A stretch of 32,571 bases of DNA from an uncultured Eubacteriales bacterium (GCA_900320505.1 ONSL01000009.1:1-32571), one strand, 5' to 3'. Positions 23,310 through 31,927 are shown, numbered from the stretch's first letter. The notes: generated from the sequence alone by a model not told the origin. Made by a program: numbers and translations.

Positions 23310-24681
23310 AAAGAAAAGTCTTGCTTTAAGGGTTTATAAATATTTAGTTATATTTTCTGTTATAATACTTGCATTTTTATGGTTCTTCCAAGTTGTATTT
23401 TTAAAAAGCTTTTATAAAAGTGTTAAAACAAGGGATCTAGCATCTATTGCAAGATGCTTTGATAAAGAAAATTATAATATAGATAATATAAGCTACAAAA
23501 AAGAAGTATGCATAGAAATTACTAATAAATATGGAGAAATAATTAATGCATCATCATTTATGACTAGAGGTTGTTTTATGGATGTTAATAATAACTATAA
23601 TTACAAATACCTATTCATAAATAGTGGCAAAAAAAGTGATGAGGCAACATTTACTAATCCAATGTTTAATAATGAAACTCTAATTTATATGAGAAAGCTT
23701 TCAAATAACAAATATGCTTTTATAAGTACGTCTATTGATCCAATGGATTCAACTACTGATATTTTAAAAAGAGAACTAATAATTGTTACAACCTTTGTTC
23801 TTCTTCTTTCATTTATCATAGGATATATAATTTCAAAAAATATTTCAGAGCCAATTGAAGATATATCAAATGATGCTAAAGAGTTTGCAAATGGTAATTT
23901 AGATGTTAAGTTTAAAGAAGATGGAAATATAGATGAATTAAATGAACTTTCTAAAACACTTAATAGAGCGGAAGGAGAACTTAAGAAAACAGATAACTTA
24001 AGAAGAGATTTAATTGCAAATGTATCACATGATTTAAAAACACCTCTTACAATGATAAAAGCTTATGGTGAAATGACAAGAGATTTAAATAGTGATAAAC
24101 CAAAAAAAGTTAAAGAAAATATGAATGTTATTATAGATGAAGCTGATAGATTATCACTTCTTGTAAAAGATACACTTGAACTTTCAAAACTCGAATCAAA
24201 TATATATAAGTTAAAAAAAGAAGATTTTGATCTTGTTGATACAACTAACAATATATTAAAAAGATATAAGATATATGAAGAAAAAGATGGTTATAAGTTT
24301 ATATTTAATCATGCAAATAGTACTGAAATAGTAAATGCTGATAAAGAAAGAATTGAAGAAGTTATATATAATTTAATTAATAATGCTATTAATTATACTG
24401 GAAAAGATAAAACTATTACATTAAATATATTAAATGAAAAAAATAAAATAATATATGAAGTTAAAGATACTGGAAAAGGTATTAAAAAAGAAGATATGAA
24501 ATATATTTGGGATAGATATTTTAAAGATAGTAAGAAACATACTAGAAATACAAATAGTACTGGTCTTGGGCTTTCAATAGTTAAAAGTATACTTGTACTT
24601 CATAAATATAAATATGGTGTTTATTCTACACCAAAAGGTTCAACATTTTATTTTGAAATAGAAAAAAGTAGGAAAAATTAA
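23296..24681 (+). CDS. Membrane sensor histidine kinase
   Basis: 461 residues from ATG 23296 (a second ATG follows at 23299). GGGG lies 10 nt upstream. Two membrane helices (about 15-37 and 160-180) flank an extracytoplasmic sensor of about 120 residues with three Cys (C54, C72, C93), which could form a disulphide or bind metal. HAMP lies at about 180-233. HisKA has the VSHDLKTPLT box with H245, and HATPase_c has NLINNAINYTGK, DTGKGI and STGLGLSIVK. This is a classical partner of the adjacent OmpR-type regulator. The sensor is not one I recognise. The gene ends in a bidirectional terminator shared with the convergent ABC gene. Confidence 0.95.
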   Translation: MMKIKKKSLALRVYKYLVIFSVIILAFLWFFQVVFLKSFYKSVKTRDLASIARCFDKENYNIDNISYKKEVCIEITNKYGEIINASSFMTRGCFMDVNNNYNYKYLFINSGKKSDEATFTNPMFNNETLIYMRKLSNNKYAFISTSIDPMDSTTDILKRELIIVTTFVLLLSFIIGYIISKNISEPIEDISNDAKEFANGNLDVKFKEDGNIDELNELSKTLNRAEGELKKTDNLRRDLIANVSHDLKTPLTMIKAYGEMTRDLNSDKPKKVKENMNVIIDEADRLSLLVKDTLELSKLESNIYKLKKEDFDLVDTTNNILKRYKIYEEKDGYKFIFNHANSTEIVNADKERIEEVIYNLINNAINYTGKDKTITLNILNEKNKIIYEVKDTGKGIKKEDMKYIWDRYFKDSKKHTRNTNSTGLGLSIVKSILVLHKYKYGVYSTPKGSTFYFEIEKSRKN

Positions 24682-24694
24682 ATTCCTACTTTTT
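24663..24694. terminator. Bidirectional terminator holding both convergent stop codons
   Basis: A perfect 12-bp stem, 24663-24674 with 24683-24694, has an 8-nt loop. The histidine-kinase TAA (24679-24681) is in the loop and the ABC-subunit TAG (24688-24686) is in the right arm. Confidence 0.9.
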
Positions 24695-27025
24695 AAATTG
24701 TGAATTATATAGGTCTGCATAGAAGCCTTTTTTCTTAAGAAGACTTTCATGAGTACCCTTTTCAATTATATCTCCATCTTTCATTACAAGTATTAAATCA
24801 GCATTCTTAATAGTTGAAAGACGATGTGCAATTATAAAACTTGTCTTACCTTCCATAAGCTTATCCATTGCTTTTTGTACAATTTCTTCTGTTCTTGTAT
24901 CAACACTACTAGTTGCTTCGTCAAGTATTAAGAATGGAGCATTTTTAAGCATTCCTCTTGCTATTGTTAGAAGCTGTTTCTGTCCTATTGATATTTCTCC
25001 ATTATCTTTTAAAACATAATCAAGTGAATCAGGAAGTGTTTTAACATAATGGTCAACTTCAACTGCCTCCAATGCTTTCCATATTTCTTCATCTGTTGCA
25101 TCTGTATTATACTTTACATTATTTCTTATTGTATCTTCGAAAAGCCATGTATCTTGAAGTACCATTGTAAATAAATCATGAACATTCTTTCTTTTTAATT
25201 TATTAATACTATGTCCATCAATTACAATATCTCCTGAATCAATATTATAGAACTTCATAAGTAAATTAACCATTGTTGTTTTTCCAGCACCTGTTGGTCC
25301 AACTATTGCAATTTTAGAACCAGCTTTTACCTTTGCACTAAAGTCTTTTATTATGACTCTTGAAGAATCATATGAGAATTTAACATGCTTAAATTCAATA
25401 TTACCTTTAGCATCTTTAGGATTAAGATACTCGAAGTCGTCATCTTTCTCATCATCCATTTCTTTTGCATCAAATATTTCAAATACACGTTCAGATGATG
25501 CTGCAATTTGCTGAATTGAAGTTGTTCCTTGTGCTATTTGATTAAGTGGATTTGTAAACAATCTTGCATAAATCATAAATGCTACGATGACACCAAATGT
25601 AATTGAACCTTTCATTGCTAAATATGCACCTACAACACATACTGCAACATAACTAAAGTTTCCAATAAAACCCATTATTGGTGGCATTAATCCAGATAAG
25701 AATTGACTCTTTCTATTTGCATCATAAACTTCATTATTTAATTTATCAAATTTTTCTTCTTCTATTTTTTCACCATTATATGCTTTTATTATATTGTGAA
25801 GACTGTATGCTTCTTCAATATCTCCATTTAATTTACCAAGTGCTTTCTGACGCATACTAAAGTATTTTTGAGATTTAAACATTATTATAAACATTAGTAT
25901 GAAACCAACAAGAGATGATAATATAGCAGCTAGTGCCATTAACCCATTTGTTGCAAACATCATTATTATCGATGCAACAAATAGTGTTACTGCTCCTACT
26001 AATTGTGACATACTCTGATACATTGCTTGTCCTATTGTATCAATATCATTTGTAGTACGTGAAAGTATCTCACCTACACTTACGTTATCAAAATATCTTA
26101 ATGGGAGACGATTTAACTTATCAGATATTTTATCACGCAGACGTTTAGTATATTCGTTAGAAACCTTTGCCATTAAAATACTTTGTGTAAAGTTAAATAC
26201 TGCACTTAATGCATAAATAATAAGTAAGAATAATGAAATACTTTTTATCTTTTTCATATTCATTTCTGGCTTTATAACTTCTTTTATACTCTTTGGAAGT
26301 TTATCAAGTGTCTTATATATAGCTGTTCCATCGTTATAATCTTTTACTGTGCTCATTACACTTAAGAATTTAATCTTATCGTCTGATGTAATTTTAATAC
26401 CTTTATATTTGTAATCATCAAAGATAAGTTTTTTTACACTTTCAGGATAACTATCAACTAACTTTATAAGCTTTTGTATATCACTATTAGATTTTGCATT
26501 TGCATTTATATTTATTGCAGATGATATTTCTAAAAATTTTAATCTATCTTCTTTAGATACTTTTATACCCTTTATTTCTTTATCATTATATAAAAGATTT
26601 TTTATACTATCTGGAAGATTAGTTATTGATGATGCATCCACATTACCAGAAGCTAATGATGATAATTTAGCTTTATCTTCCGCAGGAATATCATTATTTG
26701 CCATAATATTTCTTATAGTATCATTATTAATATCTGGTGTTAAAACTTCCTGTGAAACAGAAGGTGCATTTGTCTTTAAATCATTTTCTATATTAGTGCT
26801 TATATTTTTTAATGCTTTATTATCAATCATTATTCCATCAGATATTGTATCTGTTAAATCACTTATCTTATTTGGACCAATTATTGAAAGTATTGATCCT
26901 AAGAAAGCAAGAACTATTGCTATATACATATATTTTCTTAAATCTTTTAATGATGTAAATAATCTTTTAAGTGTTCCTTTTAAATCTTTTGGTTTGTCGT
27001 TAGGATTTCCTCTATGTCTAGGCAT
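24686..27025 (-). CDS. ABC exporter half-transporter with extracellular repeat insertion (consensus-site subunit)
   Basis: 779 residues, about 180 longer than a usual half-exporter. A basic start (PRHRGNPNDKPKDLKGTLKRL) leads to TM1 (about 31-50). An insertion of about 210 residues (51-261), predicted to be extracytoplasmic, follows, then TM2-TM6. The NBD has Walker A GPTGAGKT (576-583), a degenerate signature ISIGQ (678-682), Walker B ending D702-E703 and switch H734. The Glu and His are canonical, so this subunit supplies Walker A, Walker B and His to the active ATP site. The insertion contains repeats (137-165 and 193-221). It pairs with the 586-residue subunit, overlapping its gene by 8 nt. 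The pair resembles BmrCD/LmrCD multidrug exporters; BmrD also has an extracellular domain between TM1 and TM2. Substrate unknown. Confidence 0.93.
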   Translation of the reverse strand: MPRHRGNPNDKPKDLKGTLKRLFTSLKDLRKYMYIAIVLAFLGSILSIIGPNKISDLTDTISDGIMIDNKALKNISTNIENDLKTNAPSVSQEVLTPDINNDTIRNIMANNDIPAEDKAKLSSLASGNVDASSITNLPDSIKNLLYNDKEIKGIKVSKEDRLKFLEISSAININANAKSNSDIQKLIKLVDSYPESVKKLIFDDYKYKGIKITSDDKIKFLSVMSTVKDYNDGTAIYKTLDKLPKSIKEVIKPEMNMKKIKSISLFLLIIYALSAVFNFTQSILMAKVSNEYTKRLRDKISDKLNRLPLRYFDNVSVGEILSRTTNDIDTIGQAMYQSMSQLVGAVTLFVASIIMMFATNGLMALAAILSSLVGFILMFIIMFKSQKYFSMRQKALGKLNGDIEEAYSLHNIIKAYNGEKIEEEKFDKLNNEVYDANRKSQFLSGLMPPIMGFIGNFSYVAVCVVGAYLAMKGSITFGVIVAFMIYARLFTNPLNQIAQGTTSIQQIAASSERVFEIFDAKEMDDEKDDDFEYLNPKDAKGNIEFKHVKFSYDSSRVIIKDFSAKVKAGSKIAIVGPTGAGKTTMVNLLMKFYNIDSGDIVIDGHSINKLKRKNVHDLFTMVLQDTWLFEDTIRNNVKYNTDATDEEIWKALEAVEVDHYVKTLPDSLDYVLKDNGEISIGQKQLLTIARGMLKNAPFLILDEATSSVDTRTEEIVQKAMDKLMEGKTSFIIAHRLSTIKNADLILVMKDGDIIEKGTHESLLKKKGFYADLYNSQFKK

Positions 27026-28778
27026 TTTCTAGTTCCTCCTTTCCAAGCTGTGAATATGCTATTTCTTTATATACTGGGCAGTTCTTTAGAAGGTCTTTAT
27101 GACGTCCCATGCCAACTACTTTTCCATCATCAAGTACTATTATTTTATCAGCATTCATAATAGTACCAATTCTTTGAGCAACAATTAATATTGTTGCGTC
27201 TTTTGTATATTTTTTTAAATTGCTTCTTAATTTTGCATCTGTCTTATAGTCAAGTGCAGAGAATGTATCATCAAAAAGATATATTTCTGGATCTCTTGCA
27301 ATAGCACGAGCTATAGAAAGACGTTGTTTTTGTCCGCCAGATACGTTAGTTGCTCCTTCTGCTAAAACAAAAGATTCTTCTCCTTTTAATTTGCTTACAA
27401 ATTCTTCACTTTCAGAAACATTTAATGCATCTTTTATTTTTTTATTAGTTATTTTTCCTTTTCCATTATCACCATATGAGATGTTATTTTCAATGCTTGT
27501 TCCAAACATCATTGCTTTTTGTGATACATATCCAAGTTTATTATGAAGAGATGAAAGCTTATAATCTTTTACATCTACTCCATCTACTAATACTTCTCCT
27601 TCTGTTACATCATAGAATCTAGGGATTAAATTTAGAAGTGTTGATTTACCAGAACCAGTTGATCCAATAAATGCAATAGTTTCTCCCTTTTTAGCTTTAA
27701 AACTAATATCTTTTAATACGTATTCATCTGCATCAGGATATTTAAAACTAACCTTTTTAAATTCTATTTCACCTTTCTTCTTTGTTGTACCTAAAAATTT
27801 ACCATCAGTAATTTTTGATTTTGTATTTATTACTTCTTCAATTCTATCCATTGAAATAGATGCTCTAGGATACATTATAAATATTACTGCAAGCATTAGA
27901 AATGACATTATAACTTGCATAGCATAGCTTGAGAATACTACCATATCACTAAATAATCCTATCTTACTTCCAAGAGCTGCATTTTCAATTAAACCTGCTC
28001 CTAAAAAGTATATTTCAAGTGTTAATAGGTTCATAATTAAATACATAACTGGTGACATAATACTCATTCTTGTTTGAGTATATAGGTTTGTATTTGTAAG
28101 TTCATCATTAATTTTTTCAAATTTATCTTCCTGATATTTTTCTGCATTAAATGCTCTTACTACTCTAATACCAGTAAGTTCTTCTCTCATCAAGCTATTA
28201 ACTTTATCAACTAATTTCTGAATTATCTTAAATTTAGGAAGAACAAGTGACATAAGTATTGCAATAATAACAAGAAGTGCAATTACAAATCCACCTGTCA
28301 TAATACTCCATGTAAGGTTTTTATTAAGTATTTTCATAATTGCCCATACTGCTGTTATTGGTGCCTTTATTAACATTTGCATTCCCATTGAAATAAACAT
28401 TTGTACATTTGTTATATCATTTGTTGTTCTAGTAATTAAAGAACCTGTTGAGAACTGTTTCATCTGTTCCATTCCAAAACTTTCGACATTTTTGAAAAGC
28501 TTTTCTCTTAAATTTCTAGAATAACGGGCAGATACTAGACTTGTGAAATAGCTTACAACTATTGCAGATAAAAGTGAGCCACCTGCACAAAGTAGCATCT
28601 TCCCTCCTTCTGATAATATATCGCTCATTTTAGAGCCTTCAGTCTTTACAAGCACTGTAATACTAGACATATAGTCTGGTAATTTTAGATCTAGATATAC
28701 TTGAAAAAATATTAATGCTGTTATTATTAATAAGTATAGAAAATCTATTTTTTTAAAATTTTTCAACAATTTAAACAT
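27018..28778 (-). CDS. ABC exporter half-transporter (degenerate-site subunit)
   Basis: 586 residues: six membrane helices (about 13-305) and an NBD with Walker A GSTGSGKS (372-379), canonical signature VSGGQ (479-483), Walker B ending D503-D504 and switch-position Q535. The catalytic Glu and the switch His are therefore replaced by Asp and Gln. This is typical of the degenerate partner in heterodimeric exporters, where its consensus signature completes the active site of the other subunit. The start is secure: AAAGGAG lies 6 nt before the ATG. Transcription likely begins from TTGACA-N17-TAAAAT at 28874-28846, leaving a leader of about 60 nt. It is the first gene of a two-gene operon. Confidence 0.94.
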   Translation of the reverse strand: MFKLLKNFKKIDFLYLLIITALIFFQVYLDLKLPDYMSSITVLVKTEGSKMSDILSEGGKMLLCAGGSLLSAIVVSYFTSLVSARYSRNLREKLFKNVESFGMEQMKQFSTGSLITRTTNDITNVQMFISMGMQMLIKAPITAVWAIMKILNKNLTWSIMTGGFVIALLVIIAILMSLVLPKFKIIQKLVDKVNSLMREELTGIRVVRAFNAEKYQEDKFEKINDELTNTNLYTQTRMSIMSPVMYLIMNLLTLEIYFLGAGLIENAALGSKIGLFSDMVVFSSYAMQVIMSFLMLAVIFIMYPRASISMDRIEEVINTKSKITDGKFLGTTKKKGEIEFKKVSFKYPDADEYVLKDISFKAKKGETIAFIGSTGSGKSTLLNLIPRFYDVTEGEVLVDGVDVKDYKLSSLHNKLGYVSQKAMMFGTSIENNISYGDNGKGKITNKKIKDALNVSESEEFVSKLKGEESFVLAEGATNVSGGQKQRLSIARAIARDPEIYLFDDTFSALDYKTDAKLRSNLKKYTKDATILIVAQRIGTIMNADKIIVLDDGKVVGMGRHKDLLKNCPVYKEIAYSQLGKEELENA

Positions 28779-28845
28779 ATTTACTCCTTTCCAATTATTA
28801 AGTATATGAACTATTTATACCATCTATCACTAACTTGCTCTATAT

Positions 28846-28874
28846 ATTTTAAGAAAAATAATTAGTATTGTCAA
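28846..28874 (-). promoter_or_regulatory. Promoter of the ABC exporter operon
   Basis: On the minus strand, TTGACA (28874-28869), a 17-nt spacer and TAAAAT (28851-28846). A small inverted pair, ATCAA and TTGAT (about 28874-28889), touches the -35 side and also lies beside the divergent plus-strand promoter, so it could hold a shared regulator. Confidence 0.65.
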
Positions 28875-28884
28875 TCAATTTTGC

Positions 28885-28913
28885 TTGATAAATTTAAATA
28901 AAAACTATATTAT
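28885..28913 (+). promoter_or_regulatory. Promoter of the methyltransferase gene
   Basis: TTGATA (28885-28890), a 17-nt spacer and TATTAT (28908-28913). The predicted transcript start falls at about 28920, only a few bases before the first in-frame start codons, so the mRNA leader is very short. Confidence 0.55.
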
Positions 28914-28928
28914 ATTTGTGTGATGTTT

Positions 28929-29705
28929 ATGAATGAAAAAGAAATTAATGACTATTATAATAAATTTAACGAAGATAAAAGGCTAAAAACAAGGCATGGA
29001 GAAATTGAGTTTTTTGTTGTTACAAACTATATTGATAAGTATTTAAAAAAAGGTGATAAGATAATAGATATTGGTGCAGGATGCGGAGCATATTCTAAGT
29101 ATTATTTTAATAAAGGATATGATGTTACGGCAGTTGAACTTGTTAAACATAATTTAAGAGAAATTGAAAAAGAATCTGGCATTAAATGTTATAATCTAAA
29201 TGCAATTGATTTAAAAGGAATAAAAGATAACTATTATGATATAGTACTCCTTTTTGGACCAATGTATCATCTTCTTACAGAAAAAGAAAAAGAAAAAGCT
29301 TTAGAGGAAGCTAAAAGAGTTTGTAAAAAAGGTGGCATAATATTTATAAGTTATACTTTAAAGGACTTTGCAATATTAAAGCATGGATTTATAGATAATA
29401 ATATATTAGATGAACTTGATAAAGGTAACATTGATTCTTCATTTGATACTGTTAAAGATAATGATAAGTTATATTCTTTTGTAAGTTTAAATTACATTAA
29501 AAAATTAAGATGCAAGGAAAATTTAACAGAATTAGAATTAGTAAGTGAAGAAGGGCCTACTGAATATATGAGAAATATTATTAATAAAATGGATGATAAA
29601 ACATTTGATTTATATAAGAAATATATTCTTAAAATATCAAGCGATAAAAGTATGTTAGGACTTTCTAGACATGCACTTGATATATTAAAAAAGGAAAGCA
29701 ATTAA
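28929..29705 (+). CDS. Class I SAM-dependent methyltransferase
   Basis: 258 residues from ATG 28929. The Rossmann motif I is DIGAGCGAYSKYY (about 47-59), motif II falls around TAVELVKHNL, and motif IV is DIVLLFGPMYHL, followed by LEEAKRVCKKGGIIFISY (post-I region). The opening, EINDYYNKFNEDKRLKTRHGEIEF, is typical of a Bacillota family of small-molecule methyltransferases of unassigned substrate. In-frame GTG 28920 and ATG 28923 lie at or before the predicted transcript start, so ATG 28929 is preferred, with a weak GTGAT ahead of it. The stop overlaps the stop of the convergent gene by 2 nt. Divergent from an ABC exporter, it could act in resistance, but this is only a guess from position. 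Confidence 0.9.
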   Translation: MNEKEINDYYNKFNEDKRLKTRHGEIEFFVVTNYIDKYLKKGDKIIDIGAGCGAYSKYYFNKGYDVTAVELVKHNLREIEKESGIKCYNLNAIDLKGIKDNYYDIVLLFGPMYHLLTEKEKEKALEEAKRVCKKGGIIFISYTLKDFAILKHGFIDNNILDELDKGNIDSSFDTVKDNDKLYSFVSLNYIKKLRCKENLTELELVSEEGPTEYMRNIINKMDDKTFDLYKKYILKISSDKSMLGLSRHALDILKKESN

Positions 29706-29716
29706 TGCTTTCCTTT
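29690..29716. terminator. Terminator spanning overlapping convergent stops
   Basis: A perfect 10-bp stem, 29690-29699 with 29707-29716, has a 7-nt loop. Both stop codons (TAA 29703-29705 on plus, TAA 29704-29702 on minus) lie in the loop. The minus side is followed by six T; the plus side has a weaker T tract, so termination is best supported for the minus gene. Confidence 0.82.
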
Positions 29717-30109
29717 AACTTTAGCTTTTTTATTTTCTCCTATCTTAAATTTACCTTTTAAGACATCTTTTAGACTAACATCTACTCCATTAAGTGAACT
29801 ATATTCACGTACTGTTCTAGTATTATCTGTTTCGATTAAATATACAGGTCTATCTTTTATAGAAAATGCTTCCATTGCAAGTTCTTTTCCGCCTCTATAA
29901 AATAATCCTTTTCTCTCTGCATTATTATATCCTTCCATATTGTCTTCTCCAAGATTATATTTTCCAAGATCTGGAATAGCAATTTCTATATCTCCTGTTT
30001 TATCATTTTTATATAGTGCATATATTGATGCAAAAGATGTATATTTCTTTGATTCTTCCTCTGTGACAGGCATTAATACTATCTTTGATTTAACATTTAA
30101 TGCATTCAT
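29702..30109 (-). CDS. Unknown small cytoplasmic protein
   Basis: 135 residues, no signal or membrane helix. I do not recognise it. It looks like a compact alpha/beta domain (about 8-112): strands KIVLMPV, ASIYALYK, DIEIAIPDL and RPVYLIET alternate with short helices, and a basic disordered tail follows (KKAKVKGKH). The start is secure: GGAGG lies 8 nt before the ATG. It begins 3 nt after the stop of the upstream membrane protein (30113-30874), so the two are one operon and may work together. Confidence 0.75.
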   Translation of the reverse strand: MNALNVKSKIVLMPVTEEESKKYTSFASIYALYKNDKTGDIEIAIPDLGKYNLGEDNMEGYNNAERKGLFYRGGKELAMEAFSIKDRPVYLIETDNTRTVREYSSLNGVDVSLKDVLKGKFKIGENKKAKVKGKH

Positions 30110-30112
30110 TAA

Positions 30113-30874
30113 TTAAGCCTCCACCCTATCTAATTTTCCATCAACAAATATATATTTTAATGTATATTCTTTGTCTTTATATTTTTCTTTACTTATTAAA
30201 GTTATTTCATTTCCATTTACTTTGCAATCAGTAATATTTCTTTCTATACTGTCAAAAGAATCAGGCTCTTCTCCGACAAATATTTTTTGATTTTTTAAGT
30301 AAGTAAATATTTTATCATTATATTTAAATGTTTTAAACTCATCATTTGATGTAAATAACTCATTTACTTTAGATGACATTTTATCTTCACCGATAACTAA
30401 TGTTCCATCTTCATTTTCTATATCATCTTTAGTTAAGTTTGCAAAAGCAATATACTCTTTTATCTCTTCTGTAAGATTTCCTTTAGAAAGATCTGTCTCG
30501 TATGGAAATGATGAATTAATAACTATCTTATCAAGCAAATACTTATATTCATCTATTAGATTTTCTTTTTTATCTTCTTCATTTTCTTTTATAACAGGCA
30601 CTTTACTTTCTTCATTTTTTATAGTCTTTCCATCGCTAGTTAATTTTTCTCCAGTATAAACCATATATGATCCATAACCAATAACTGCAAGAAGTATAAG
30701 TATTACTAAATTTTTAATTCCATTTTTTATCTTTAAACCTTTTATTTGTTTTTTATATATTTTAACAACTTCACTTGATGCTTCCTTCTCTACTCTTTTC
30801 TTTATATATTTATCTATTTCATCTTTATAGTCATCTATATTAAATTGACTATCTTCTTTTTTCTTTCTTGCCAT
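30113..30874 (-). CDS. Single-pass membrane protein with extracytoplasmic domain, unknown
   Basis: 253 residues from ATG 30874. A highly charged cytoplasmic segment (1-50, beginning ARKKKEDSQF) leads to one membrane helix (about 53-73), a Lys/Glu linker (80-108) and an extracytoplasmic domain (about 109-253). The end of that domain is beta-rich, with strands around GNEITLISKEKYKDKEYTLKY. I do not recognise the family; it could be a small sensor or anti-sigma-like protein. GGGGAGG before ATG 30874 and the promoter at 30932-30904 fix the start, because upstream in-frame starts would precede the transcript. First gene of a two-gene operon. Confidence 0.78.
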   Translation of the reverse strand: MARKKKEDSQFNIDDYKDEIDKYIKKRVEKEASSEVVKIYKKQIKGLKIKNGIKNLVILILLAVIGYGSYMVYTGEKLTSDGKTIKNEESKVPVIKENEEDKKENLIDEYKYLLDKIVINSSFPYETDLSKGNLTEEIKEYIAFANLTKDDIENEDGTLVIGEDKMSSKVNELFTSNDEFKTFKYNDKIFTYLKNQKIFVGEEPDSFDSIERNITDCKVNGNEITLISKEKYKDKEYTLKYIFVDGKLDRVEA

Positions 30875-30893
30875 AATAAATCCTCCCCTCAAC

Positions 30894-30903
30894 ATGTGCA
30901 CAT
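30894..30903. promoter_or_regulatory. Perfect palindrome at the transcript start (candidate operator)
   Basis: ATGTGCACAT is a perfect 10-bp palindrome beginning immediately after the -10 of the promoter at 30932-30904, so it covers the expected transcript start. In such AT-rich DNA a GC-centred palindrome here is noticeable. No regulator is identified. Confidence 0.35.
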
Positions 30904-30932
30904 ATTATAACATATTTCATATAAATGTTCAA
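30904..30932 (-). promoter_or_regulatory. Strong SigA-type promoter of the 30874-29702 operon
   Basis: On the minus strand, TTGAAC (30932-30927), a 17-nt spacer and a consensus TATAAT (30909-30904). This is one of the best-matching promoters in the window. Confidence 0.8.
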
Positions 30933-30941
30933 TCACAATAA

Positions 30942-31835
30942 TTACTTTGTTAAATTCTTTTCAAAGTTTCCTTTTACGTTAACTCCATCAAGTTTTATTA
31001 AGAAAGCATTTGGATCAAGTTCATCTATATTTTCTTCTAATATCTCTAATTCATATTCTGTACATACTATTATTGTTATATAAGTTTTAGAAAATAGATA
31101 TCCTCCACTTGCATCAAAATATGTTGAATCTCTTTTAAGTACTTTTCTTGAAAAATCAATTATTTTAGAAGGTTTCTCTTTTGTAAATATCATAACTTCA
31201 GTACATATATTTTGTTTATGAAGTTTATCTACTATATATGACTGTATAAGTATAAATAAAACTGAATATATCATTGTTACGTATCCATATAAAAGTCCTA
31301 GTACTGAAAATAAACATATGTTAAATATAAGAGTAAATTTACCAACCGATATATTTTTATTTTTTATTGATACTAGTATTCCTAAAAGTTCTGTCCCACC
31401 TGTTGTTGATGAATTACTTAATATTATTCCTGAACCTGCTCCTGTTATTAAGCCACCTATTAATACCATTGTTGACAAACTATCAAGTACTGGAGTATTT
31501 GGAACTGGTATAATACTTAAGAAAAGCGTTAATATTATAACTGTATAGATTGTTCTAAAGCAGAATACCTTATTTGTATGTTTATATGCTATTATGAAAA
31601 GAGGAATATTAATTATTAAACTAATAAATCCCGATATATCAAATGTACTTTTAATATTAAGTATATTAAAAAGAAATGTTCTAATTAACTGTGAAAGGCC
31701 TAAAAAACCACTACTATATAAATTATTAGGAACTATAAATACATTTATTGCAAAAGCTGTTATAAGTGCAGCAAAAGTTGTCTCAAAAAGTTCTTTATAA
31801 GTCCATTTAAAAGTTTTATTTAAAAAATCATTCAT
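30942..31835 (-). CDS. YitT-family membrane protein (DUF161 + DUF2179)
   Basis: 297 residues from ATG 31835. About six membrane helices (residues 12-215) have the family pattern: AFAINVFIVPNNLYSSGFLGLSQLI near the start and a Gly-rich GLITGAGSGIILSNSSTTGGTELLG segment in the middle. A C-terminal cytoplasmic DUF2179 domain follows (about 225-290, ending in DPNAFLIKLDGVNVKG). YitT proteins are widespread in Bacillota and thought to be transporters, but the substrate is unknown. An in-frame ATG three codons upstream (31844) lies within the AGGATGGTG Shine-Dalgarno region, so the later one is preferred. Its promoter is TTGAAA-N16-TAAAAT (31881-31854). No clear terminator follows; the next operon's promoter begins just downstream. 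Confidence 0.93.
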   Translation of the reverse strand: MNDFLNKTFKWTYKELFETTFAALITAFAINVFIVPNNLYSSGFLGLSQLIRTFLFNILNIKSTFDISGFISLIINIPLFIIAYKHTNKVFCFRTIYTVIILTLFLSIIPVPNTPVLDSLSTMVLIGGLITGAGSGIILSNSSTTGGTELLGILVSIKNKNISVGKFTLIFNICLFSVLGLLYGYVTMIYSVLFILIQSYIVDKLHKQNICTEVMIFTKEKPSKIIDFSRKVLKRDSTYFDASGGYLFSKTYITIIVCTEYELEILEENIDELDPNAFLIKLDGVNVKGNFEKNLTK

Positions 31836-31853
31836 AAGCACCATCCTACCAAT

Positions 31854-31881
31854 ATTTTAACATTTAACATTATAATTTCAA
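31854..31881 (-). promoter_or_regulatory. Promoter of the YitT gene
   Basis: On the minus strand, TTGAAA (31881-31876), a 16-nt spacer and TAAAAT (31859-31854), 18 nt upstream of the chosen ATG. Confidence 0.55.
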
Positions 31882-31927
31882 AGAAAAATATTTTATAAAA
31901 TATTTATTTGTAATATAATGTAATTAC

